Below, one piece after another: positions 43,106 through 49,606 of a stretch of 64,000 bases of DNA. The stretch is from NCBI GenBank assembly GCA_029782355.1, contig JAKOUY010000029.1:62001-126000 (forward strand). The letters run 5' to 3'. The DNA is from Actinomycetes bacterium. GTDB lineage: Bacteria; Actinomycetota; Acidimicrobiia; Acidimicrobiales; Ilumatobacteraceae. Positions within the stretch are counted from its first letter, which is position 1, and each line of letters begins with the position of its first letter. The notes under the pieces were generated by a model. The model worked only from the letters and a program-made list of their open reading frames with translations, ran no database searches and was not told where the DNA came from. The position numbers and the translations under genes are program-made.

Positions 43106-44262
43106 CGATCGATGCCGCCCGCCGCGTCGACGACCCGGTGTTGGCCGAGTTCGTCGCCGAGGTCGAAGCGAGCCCGGACCCAGCGGACTACCCGTCGGCG
43201 CTGGGTGTGGTCAACGGCGCGGTCGTCTACGAGGCCGCGGCGCTGCGCCGGCGGATCGCCGACTCCGGTCAGCGGGTCGTGCTCGACGAGCTGGCCACGG
43301 CACTGGCCGACGGTCCGGGCCTGATCGCGATCCGCGGCGCGGTCGACGCCGGTGCGGTCGATGCGGTGTCCGTCGCGTTCGATCGGATCATCGAGGACGA
43401 GCGTGCCGCGACCACCGTCCACGGCGATCACTTCGGCAAGCCGGGCGCCAACGACCGGGTGTGGAACGCCCTGGAGAAGCTGGCGGTGGCCGAGCCCGAC
43501 GCCTTCGTCGCCTACTACGCCAGCGACATGATCGCCCTCGGGGCCCTGGCCTGGCTCGGCCCGCACTACCAGGTCACCTCGCAGGTCAACGTGGTCAACC
43601 CCGGCGGCGCGGCGCAGATGCCGCATCGCGACTACCACCTCGGGTTCATGACCGACGCCGCCGCGGCCACGTACCCGCGCCACGCGCACCGGATGTCGCC
43701 GGCGTTGACGCTGCAGGGCGCCGTGGCCCACGGCCCGACGCCGGTGGAGAGCGGCCCGACCAAGTACCTGCCGAACTCGCAGCGCTACGAGCTCGGCTAC
43801 CTCGCCTGGCGGCGGCCCGAGTTCATCGACTACTTCGAGGCCCACTACGTCCAGCTGCCGTTGGACACGGGCGACCTCGTCTACTTCAATCCGGCGCTGT
43901 TCCACGCCGCCGGACACAACCGGACCACCGGGGTGCGCCGGATGGCCAACCTGCTCCAGGTCAACTCGGCGTTCGGCCGGGCGATGGAGTCGATCGACCG
44001 GCTGCGGATGTCGCTCGCCGTCTACCCGGCCCTGCAGCGGGCACGGCACGACGGCGCCGATGAGCAGGCCCTGTGGAATGCGGTGGCCGCATGCGCCGAG
44101 GGCTACGCCTTCCCCTCCAACCTCGACCGCGACCAGCCCGTCGACCGGCTGACCGGCGAGTCGCAGGCCGAGGTGGTCTGGGCAGCGCTGCTGGCGGACG
44201 CGCCGGTGGAGCGGCTGGCGGCGGATCTCGCCGACCACGCCGCCAAGCGCGTCACCGGCTGA
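43102..44262 (+). CDS. Phytanoyl-CoA dioxygenase (PhyH) family protein
   Basis: A 2-oxoglutarate/Fe(II) oxygenase of 386 residues. The iron ligands are His and Asp in MPHRDYHLGF and the distal His in LFHAAGHNRTTGVRR, the following Arg binding 2OG. YFNPALFHAAGHNR and NVVNPGGAAQ are PhyH-family marks. The N-terminal 100 residues are a helical extension not seen in small members. It is translationally coupled to a phosphotransferase; hydroxylation by one and phosphorylation by the other of the same compound would be consistent, though not shown. Substrate unknown. Confidence 0.9.
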   Translation: MTIDAARRVDDPVLAEFVAEVEASPDPADYPSALGVVNGAVVYEAAALRRRIADSGQRVVLDELATALADGPGLIAIRGAVDAGAVDAVSVAFDRIIEDERAATTVHGDHFGKPGANDRVWNALEKLAVAEPDAFVAYYASDMIALGALAWLGPHYQVTSQVNVVNPGGAAQMPHRDYHLGFMTDAAAATYPRHAHRMSPALTLQGAVAHGPTPVESGPTKYLPNSQRYELGYLAWRRPEFIDYFEAHYVQLPLDTGDLVYFNPALFHAAGHNRTTGVRRMANLLQVNSAFGRAMESIDRLRMSLAVYPALQRARHDGADEQALWNAVAACAEGYAFPSNLDRDQPVDRLTGESQAEVVWAALLADAPVERLAADLADHAAKRVTG

Positions 44263-44377
44263 GGAGCACGATCGGGAGGGCCGTCGCCGGGTCCGTCGCG
44301 ACGGGCGATCTTCAGGCGGCGGTGCGCGCCGGGCCGTGGAGCCGCGGTCCGTGGTCGTCCGCCTCGGCGCCCCGGGT

Positions 44378-45577
44378 TCAGCCGGCGGCGAACTCGGCGA
44401 TCCGGCGGATGCCCTCGATCATGTCGTCGTCGGACATGGCGAAGCTGAACCGGGCGTATCCGCTGCTGCCAAAGGCCTCGCCGGGGACGAAGGCCACCTT
44501 GGCCTGATCGAGGATCACGTCGGCGAGCTCCATCGTCGTGGTCGACACCGTTCCGTTCGGTCCGAGCGGGCGACCGAGCAGGCCCTGAACGTTCGGGTAG
44601 CAGTAGAACGCACCCTGCGGCTCCAGGCAGGTGACCCCGGGGATCTCGCTGAGCATCCGGTGCATGATCCGGCCGCGCCGCTCGAAGGCGTCACGCATCA
44701 TCGACACGGCCGACAGGTCCCCGCTGACCGCAGCGAGGGCGGCGACCTGGGAGACGTTGGCGATGTTGGACGTGGAGTGCGACTGGAAGTTGGCCGCGGC
44801 CTTCATCACGTCGCTGGGCCCGATCATCCAGCCGACCCGCCACCCGGTCATCGCGTACGTCTTGGCCACGCCGTTGACGATCAGGCACTGCTCGGCCAGG
44901 TCGGGGACGACGGTGGGCATCGACACGAAGCGGTGCGGGCCGTAGGTCAGGTGCTCGTAGATCTCGTCGGTGATCACCCAGATCCCGTGCTCCACCGCCC
45001 AGCGCCCGATGGCCTCGACCTCGGCGGGCGGGTAGACGGCTCCACTGGGGTTGTCCGGGCTGACGAACAGCAGCACCTTCGTCCGCGGCGTGCGGGCCGC
45101 GTCGAGCTGCTCGACGGTGACCCGGAAGCCGGTCTCCTCGGTGGTGTCGATCACCACCGGGACCCCGCCGGCCAGGCGGATGGCCTCCGGGTAGGTGGTC
45201 CAGTACGGGGCCGGGCAGATGACCTCGTCGCCCGGGTCGCACAGCGCGGCGAAGGCGGTGAACACGGCGTGCTTGCCCCCGTTGGTCACCAGGACCTGGT
45301 TGGCGGTGGTGGCGAACTCGCTGTCTCGCCGCGTCTTGACGGCGATCGCCTCGCGCAGCTCGGGCAGGCCGGCGGCCGGGGTGTACTTGTGGTACTTCGG
45401 CTCCCGGCAGGCTCGCTCGGCAGCCTCGACGATGTGCGCCGGCGTCGGGAAGTCCGGCTCGCCGGCGCCGAAACCGATGACGTTCGCCCCCGTGGCCTTC
45501 AGTGCCTTGGCCTTGGCGTCGACCGCCAGAGTGGCGGATTCGGCGATGGCGGCAAATCGTTCGGAGGTGCGCTTCAC
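44378..45577 (-). CDS. Class I aspartate/aromatic aminotransferase
   Basis: A fold-type I PLP aminotransferase of 399 residues, close to the 1-gamma aspartate aminotransferases. Substrate carboxylate and PLP contacts: [21 protein letters not shown] (Asn-Pro of the cofactor region), [11 protein letters not shown] and the Lys in [15 protein letters not shown]. The C-terminal Arg is in [14 protein letters not shown]. The GTG at 45577 stands 8 nt after TAGACT, a leaderless pattern. Probably uses aspartate or a related amino acid with 2-oxoglutarate; prephenate activity of some 1-gamma enzymes cannot be excluded. Convergent with the PhyH gene across a 115-bp gap holding a CCGTCGCGACGG palindrome. 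Confidence 0.94.
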   Translation of the reverse strand: MKRTSERFAAIAESATLAVDAKAKALKATGANVIGFGAGEPDFPTPAHIVEAAERACREPKYHKYTPAAGLPELREAIAVKTRRDSEFATTANQVLVTNGGKHAVFTAFAALCDPGDEVICPAPYWTTYPEAIRLAGGVPVVIDTTEETGFRVTVEQLDAARTPRTKVLLFVSPDNPSGAVYPPAEVEAIGRWAVEHGIWVITDEIYEHLTYGPHRFVSMPTVVPDLAEQCLIVNGVAKTYAMTGWRVGWMIGPSDVMKAAANFQSHSTSNIANVSQVAALAAVSGDLSAVSMMRDAFERRGRIMHRMLSEIPGVTCLEPQGAFYCYPNVQGLLGRPLGPNGTVSTTTMELADVILDQAKVAFVPGEAFGSSGYARFSFAMSDDDMIEGIRRIAEFAAG

Positions 45578-45585
45578 GGCGGGTG

Positions 45586-45591
45586 AGTCTA
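45586..45591 (-). promoter_or_regulatory. Putative leaderless -10 element of the aminotransferase gene
   Basis: TAGACT on the minus strand ends 8 nt before the GTG at 45577. Confidence 0.5.
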
Positions 45592-45631
45592 GGGACGGCC
45601 CGGCCGCCCCCGGCCCGGTGTTTCCGGGCGT

Positions 45632-46093
45632 TCAGGGCCCGTCGTGGGCGGCGAGGTGGTCGAGCACGGTGGCGGTGATGGCCGTCAGCTGCGACAGCTG
45701 GGCACGGTCGAGCAGGTCGACGAAGTGCTGGCGGACCGACTCGACGTGGCCGGGTGCCGCGGCGGCGATGGCTCGGTGACCGGTAGGGGTGATCACCACG
45801 AACCAGCCGCGACGGTCGCTCGGGCAGCGCTCCCTGGCCACCAACCGGCGGGCCTCCATCCGCCCGACATGGTGGGACACCCGGCTCTTCTCCCACCCCA
45901 GACTGCGCCCCAACTCGCTCATCCGCGCCCGCCCGTCGGGCTGGTCGGAGAGGTGGGCGAGCACGCCGTAGTCCTGCAGCGACAGCCCGCTGCCGGCCAG
46001 CTGTCGAGCGAGGACGGCGTCGAGCTGGCGGGTCATCAGCGCCAGGCCTCGCCAGGCGTCGCGCTCGGTCTCGTCGAGCCAGCGAGTGCGCAC
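45632..46093 (-). CDS. MarR family transcriptional repressor
   Basis: A 153-residue winged-helix regulator. The MarR fold is clear: helix-turn-helix RARMSELGRSLGWEKSRVSHHV, recognition and wing ARERCPSDRRGWFVVITPTGHRA, and dimerising N- and C-terminal helices (TRQLDAVLARQLAGSGLSL). The GTG at 46093 is 6 nt after TAGGAT. It is divergent from yceI, and two copies of a GTTGAC-N2-GTCAAC palindrome lie between them, 27 bp apart, so it most likely represses itself and the yceI-dioxygenase pair until a ligand, often a phenolic compound or oxidant, releases it. Confidence 0.94.
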   Translation of the reverse strand: MRTRWLDETERDAWRGLALMTRQLDAVLARQLAGSGLSLQDYGVLAHLSDQPDGRARMSELGRSLGWEKSRVSHHVGRMEARRLVARERCPSDRRGWFVVITPTGHRAIAAAAPGHVESVRQHFVDLLDRAQLSQLTAITATVLDHLAAHDGP

Positions 46094-46099
46094 GACCGC

Positions 46100-46105
46100 A
46101 TCCTA
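46100..46105 (-). promoter_or_regulatory. Putative leaderless -10 element of the marR-type gene
   Basis: TAGGAT on the minus strand ends 6 nt before the GTG at 46093. Confidence 0.5.
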
Positions 46106-46111
46106 GCAATG

Positions 46112-46125
46112 GTTGACATGTCACC
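46112..46125. promoter_or_regulatory. MarR operator 1, GTTGAC-AT-GTCACC
   Basis: One mismatch from the perfect palindrome at 46139-46152 and in the same orientation class; it overlaps the marR promoter. Confidence 0.6.
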
Positions 46126-46138
46126 CTTCGTTGATACA

Positions 46139-46152
46139 GTTGACGTGTCAAC
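46139..46152. promoter_or_regulatory. MarR operator 2, GTTGAC-GT-GTCAAC
   Basis: A 14-bp palindrome with 6-bp perfect arms, 27 bp centre-to-centre from operator 1, directly before the ribosome binding site AGGAG of yceI. Confidence 0.7.
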
Positions 46153-46171
46153 TAGCAGGAGAACCCGCCCC

Positions 46172-46705
46172 GTGAGCACCGCCACCTACGCCATCGATCC
46201 CACCCACAGCCGCATCGGCTTCGTCGCTCGCCATGCGATGATCACCAAGGTGCGTGGCTCGTTCGACGAGTACACCGGCACCGGCACCTACGACCCGGCC
46301 GACCCGGCGGCGTCGACGGTGCACATCGACATTCGCACCGCCAGTGTCGACACCCGCAACCGGGACCGCGACAACCACCTGCGCAGCCCGGAGTTCTTCG
46401 ACGTCGACTCGTTCCCGACGATCACGTTCACCAGCACCGAGATCGTCCCCACCGGCGACGATCGGTTCGCCATCACCGGCGACCTGACCATCAAGGGCAT
46501 CAGCAAGCCGGTCACCTTCGACACCGAGCTGACCGGGACGGCCACCGACCCGTTCGGTCACGAGCGCCTCGGCCTGGAGGGCAGCACCAGGGTCAACCGC
46601 AAGGACTGGGGCCTGACGTGGAACGCGCTCCTGGAAGCCGGTGGGGTGCTGGTCAGTGAGCAGATCACGCTGGAGTTCGAGGTGTCGGCGGTGCGCCAGC
46701 CGTGA
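46172..46705 (+). CDS. YceI family lipid-binding-like protein
   Basis: A 177-residue YceI-fold beta-barrel that binds polyprenoid or fatty chains. Marks: TYAIDPTHSRIGFVARHAMITKVRGSF at the start, DNHLRSPEFFDVDSFPTITF, and TIKGISKPVTFDTELTG. There is no signal peptide, so it should be cytosolic, unlike enterobacterial YceI. The GTG at 46172 has AGGAG 10 nt upstream and gives the natural start of the fold. Its stop overlaps the dioxygenase start. A MarR/YceI divergent pair is recurrent in actinobacteria; induction by MarR ligands is expected from the two operators. Confidence 0.94.
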   Translation: MSTATYAIDPTHSRIGFVARHAMITKVRGSFDEYTGTGTYDPADPAASTVHIDIRTASVDTRNRDRDNHLRSPEFFDVDSFPTITFTSTEIVPTGDDRFAITGDLTIKGISKPVTFDTELTGTATDPFGHERLGLEGSTRVNRKDWGLTWNALLEAGGVLVSEQITLEFEVSAVRQP

Positions 46706-47538
46706 CCGCACCGCTCCGGCAGCCGGCGGCCTTCTTCGGTCATGGCAGCCCGATGTGGACGCTCGAGGACAACCGCTACACGCGCGGCTGGCAGGCCTTC
46801 GGCAGCGACCTTCCCGAGCGGCCGCGCGCCATCCTGGTGATCTCGGCGCACTGGTACCTCCACGCCACGGCCGTCACGGCGATGGCCGAACCATCGACGA
46901 TCCACGACTTCTTCGGCTTTCCCGACGAGCTGTTCGCCGTGCGCTACCCGGCCCCCGGCGACCCGCAGCTCGCTGCGGAGATCGCCGACCTGGTCCGTCC
47001 GACCCGGGTCGGCCTCGACCGCGACAGCTGGGGTCTCGACCACGGCTGCTGGACGGTGCTGCGCCACATCCGCCCACAGGCGGACGTCCCGGTCGTCCAG
47101 CTCTCGGTCGATGCCACCAAGTCGTTCGACGAACACCTCGCCCTCGGTGCCCGGTTGGCGCCGCTGCGCGACCGTGGCGTGCTGGTCGTCGCCAGCGGCA
47201 ACGTCGTCCACAACCTCCGTGCGGTGCGGTGGAACCGGCCGGGTTCGGGTGACGACTGGGCGGTCGAGTTCGACCGGGCGGCGAGCGACCTGCTCACCAC
47301 GGACCCCGGGCGCGCTCCCGCCCTGGCCGAGCACCCGCTGCTCGAGCAGGCCGCTCCGACGCCGGACCATCTCGTCCCGCTGCTCTACCTGGCGGGCATC
47401 GCCGCCGCCGCAGGCACCACGGCCACCCCGACGTTGGCCGGCTGCGAGCTGGGCAGCCTGTCGATGACCTCGTACCTCGTCGACGACCAGTCGCCCCATC
47501 ACCCGCCGGCGTCGGCCGGAGCACCGCACCGAGACTGA
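46702..47538 (+). CDS. DODA/LigB-type extradiol dioxygenase family protein
   Basis: A 278-residue class III extradiol ring-opening dioxygenase homologous to 4,5-DOPA dioxygenase (YgiD type). Metal-binding His are in AFFGHGSPMW and VISAHWYLHA; SWGLDHGCWTVLRHI and GNVVHNLR carry the catalytic His of this family. The active enzyme opens catechols between carbons 4 and 5. The GTG overlaps the yceI stop, so it belongs to the MarR-controlled pair. A repressor of the MarR class responding to phenolics would fit such an enzyme, but the true substrate is unknown. Confidence 0.92.
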   Translation: MTAPLRQPAAFFGHGSPMWTLEDNRYTRGWQAFGSDLPERPRAILVISAHWYLHATAVTAMAEPSTIHDFFGFPDELFAVRYPAPGDPQLAAEIADLVRPTRVGLDRDSWGLDHGCWTVLRHIRPQADVPVVQLSVDATKSFDEHLALGARLAPLRDRGVLVVASGNVVHNLRAVRWNRPGSGDDWAVEFDRAASDLLTTDPGRAPALAEHPLLEQAAPTPDHLVPLLYLAGIAAAAGTTATPTLAGCELGSLSMTSYLVDDQSPHHPPASAGAPHRD

Positions 47539-47563
47539 GGCCGCCGCCCACGGCGGGTCGGGC

Positions 47564-47657
47564 GGGACGGCGGGTCGGGCGCCGGTGACCGCTCGGCCCG
47601 GGCAGGGACGGGACGGGTCGGGGACGGCGGGTGGGGCGCCGGTGACCGCTCGGCTCG
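47564..47657. repeat. Tandem partial repeat with 57-bp period
   Basis: Two copies of GGGACGGCGGGT(C/G)GGGC, each continuing as GCCGGTGACCGCTCGG, start at 47564 and 47621. They differ at one base over about 33 bp. Confidence 0.6.
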
Positions 47658-47662
47658 CTGGC

Positions 47663-47695
47663 CGGGCAACGCCTCCGCCGAGGAGGCGTTGCCCG
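47663..47695 (+). terminator. Hairpin after the dioxygenase gene
   Basis: A perfect 14-bp inverted repeat, arms CGGGCAACGCCTCC at 47663-47676 and its complement at 47682-47695, loop GCCGA. It is 125 bp after the dioxygenase stop. No T-tract follows, so an unassisted intrinsic terminator is not assured. Confidence 0.5.
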
Positions 47696-47940
47696 CCAGA
47701 CGTGGGCGGAGCGCTGGCGGGCACAGCGCCGTCCCGCCCTCCGGCCGGCCCGGGGGAACGGCCTGGCCGACGCGGTGGGGTGGTCAAGAGATCAACGTTG
47801 TGTGGTCGGCTGACCTCTCTCCGTGTCCGAGGGTACCCGACGGCGACCGGCGGCGCAAGGCCCCCGCCGTGCCGTCCCGTGCACTTGCGCAGCTCGTCCC
47901 CCGTGGCCTATGAGCACTGCATGACCCCGAGCCCGATGCC

Positions 47941-49596
47941 ATGACTGCCGGGCTGAACCTGGCGCTCGCCGTCGCCGCCCTGGCCGACGCCCACCCCCAC
48001 CGCCCCGCCGTGATCGACCGCCACGGCACGCTGAGCTGGGCGGCCTTCGCCGACCGCGGTGCCCGGCTGGCCGGGCTGCTCGCCACGTCCGGGCTGGGGT
48101 GCACGACCGAGCGAGCCACGCTCGCCGGCCACGAGTGCGGGCAGTCGATCGTCGGGCTGATGCTGCACAACGGCCGGGAGTACCTCGAAGCGATGCAGGC
48201 CGCCTTCGCCGCCCGGTGCGCGCCGGCGAACATCACCTGGCGAGCGTCGGTCGACGAGCTGACCGCCCTTCTGATCGACGCCCGCTGCGCCGCCCTGTTC
48301 TATCCCAGCTCGCTGGCGGCCACGGTGGGCACGGCCGTCGAACGGGTCGCGCGACCCCCGCTGCTCGTCGAGGTGGGCGACGAGACCCCCCGCCATCCGC
48401 GAGCCATCGGCTACGAGGCGGCCGTGGCCAGCGCCCAACCGCGCCTCGATCCGGCGGCCTCGCCCGACGACCTGTACGTGCTGTACACCGGCGGGACGAC
48501 CGGACAGCCGAAGGGCACGCTGTGGCGCCAGGCCGACTTCGCCCGCGGCGCGCTCGGTGTGCGCCACGAGACGGTCGCCGACCTGGTGCGCGCCGCGGGG
48601 CGCGGCGACCGGTTGCGCACCCTGCCGGCGCCCCCGCTGATCCACGGCGCAGCGCAGTGGAACGCCTGGAGCACGCTGCTGGCCGGGGGCACGGTGGTGA
48701 TCCAGCGGATCGTCGACCGCTTCGATCCCGACGACGTGCTCGACACCGCCGCGGCCCACCGGGTGACCTCGCTGCAGATCGTCGGCGACGCCTTCGCCCG
48801 CCCGCTGGTGGAGGCACTCGATCGCCGGACGCGCCGGCTCGATGCCCTGCGCTTCATCACCAGCGGCGGCACGGCGCTGACCGCGCCGGTGCGCGCCGCG
48901 CTGCGCCGCCACCTGCCCGAGGTGACGATCCTTGACATCCTCGGCTCGTCGGAGTCCGGCCGGCTGGCCGTGGCCACCACGCCGCCGAACGGACCGCCGG
49001 GGCGCGGGTTCGAGCCGTCGGCCGGCGCCACCGTGGTCGACGACTCGCGCACGACGGTGCTCGACCGGGACGACCGGCGCACCGGCTGGCTGGCGACCAC
49101 CGGGGCGATCCCGCTCGGCTACCTCGGCGATCCGATCAAGACCGCGCAGACCTTCCCGGTGATCGGCGGTCGTCGCTACAGCGTGCCGGGCGACCGAGCC
49201 CGGTGGCATGCCGACGGCACGGTGGAACTGCTCGGACGGGACGCGGCGGTGATCAACACCGGCGGCGAGAAGGTCTTCGCCGAGGAGGTCGAGGCCGCCA
49301 TCGCCCACCATCCGGCCGTCGCCGACGTGCTGGTGGTCGGACGCCCGCATCCGACCCTGGGCAGCGAGATCTGCGCGGTGGTGGCGCGGCGGCCGGGCGC
49401 GCCGGGCCCGACCGACCTGCTGGCCGAGCTGCGCGCCCTGCTCGATGGTCATCTGGCCCGCTACAAGATGCCGCGGGTGCTCGTGGACGTCGACCGGATC
49501 CGGCGCAGCCCGGCCGGGAAGCCGGACTACGCCTGGGCGCGGAGCGTCGCCGCGCCGCCGGCACCGGGCGCCGAGTCGGGCCCATCCGGCGGCTGA
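47941..49596 (+). CDS. AMP-dependent acyl-CoA synthetase/ligase (FadD-like)
   Basis: An ANL-superfamily adenylating enzyme of 551 residues. P-loop-like A3: VLYTGGTTGQPKGTLWRQ. A5 region DILGSSESGRLAVATTPP, A7 YSVPGDRARWHADG, A8 LLGRDAAVINTGGEKVFAEEVE and A10 RSPAGKPDYAWARS with the catalytic Lys. The order matches actinobacterial fatty-acyl or bile-acid-type CoA ligases. The shortened ATG-proximal region (AVIDRHGTLSWAAF) is the usual domain start. It would activate a carboxylic acid to its CoA ester; chain type unknown. Convergent with lacZ across 10 bp. Confidence 0.93.
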   Translation: MTAGLNLALAVAALADAHPHRPAVIDRHGTLSWAAFADRGARLAGLLATSGLGCTTERATLAGHECGQSIVGLMLHNGREYLEAMQAAFAARCAPANITWRASVDELTALLIDARCAALFYPSSLAATVGTAVERVARPPLLVEVGDETPRHPRAIGYEAAVASAQPRLDPAASPDDLYVLYTGGTTGQPKGTLWRQADFARGALGVRHETVADLVRAAGRGDRLRTLPAPPLIHGAAQWNAWSTLLAGGTVVIQRIVDRFDPDDVLDTAAAHRVTSLQIVGDAFARPLVEALDRRTRRLDALRFITSGGTALTAPVRAALRRHLPEVTILDILGSSESGRLAVATTPPNGPPGRGFEPSAGATVVDDSRTTVLDRDDRRTGWLATTGAIPLGYLGDPIKTAQTFPVIGGRRYSVPGDRARWHADGTVELLGRDAAVINTGGEKVFAEEVEAAIAHHPAVADVLVVGRPHPTLGSEICAVVARRPGAPGPTDLLAELRALLDGHLARYKMPRVLVDVDRIRRSPAGKPDYAWARSVAAPPAPGAESGPSGG

Positions 49597-49606
49597 GCGG
49601 ACCTGC

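Larger units (their letters stand above)
47539..47940. other. Intergenic region with direct repeat and hairpin, no gene
   Basis: 402 bp without a convincing gene. It opens with GGCGGGTCGGGCGGGAC-like G-rich sequence holding two copies of a unit of about 35 bp offset by 57 bp (47564 and 47621, GGGACGGCGGGT...GGTGACCGCTCGG). A strong hairpin follows at 47663-47695, then unpatterned DNA up to the acyl-CoA synthetase. An open frame of 119 codons crosses it, but it runs through the repeat and the hairpin and has no start signal. Slightly lower GC near 47790 (GATCAACGTTGTGTGGTC) may be promoter sequence. Confidence 0.6.

Noticed and set aside
44263-44377. CCGTCGCGACGG palindrome as a terminator between convergent genes
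   Set aside because: A 12-bp palindrome without a loop or T-tract is weak in 70% GC DNA, so I list no feature there.
47585-47944. 119-codon plus-strand frame between the dioxygenase and acyl-CoA synthetase
   Set aside because: It runs through the direct repeat and the hairpin, has no ribosome binding site or -10 pattern, and has Arg/Pro/Gly composition of chance frames.
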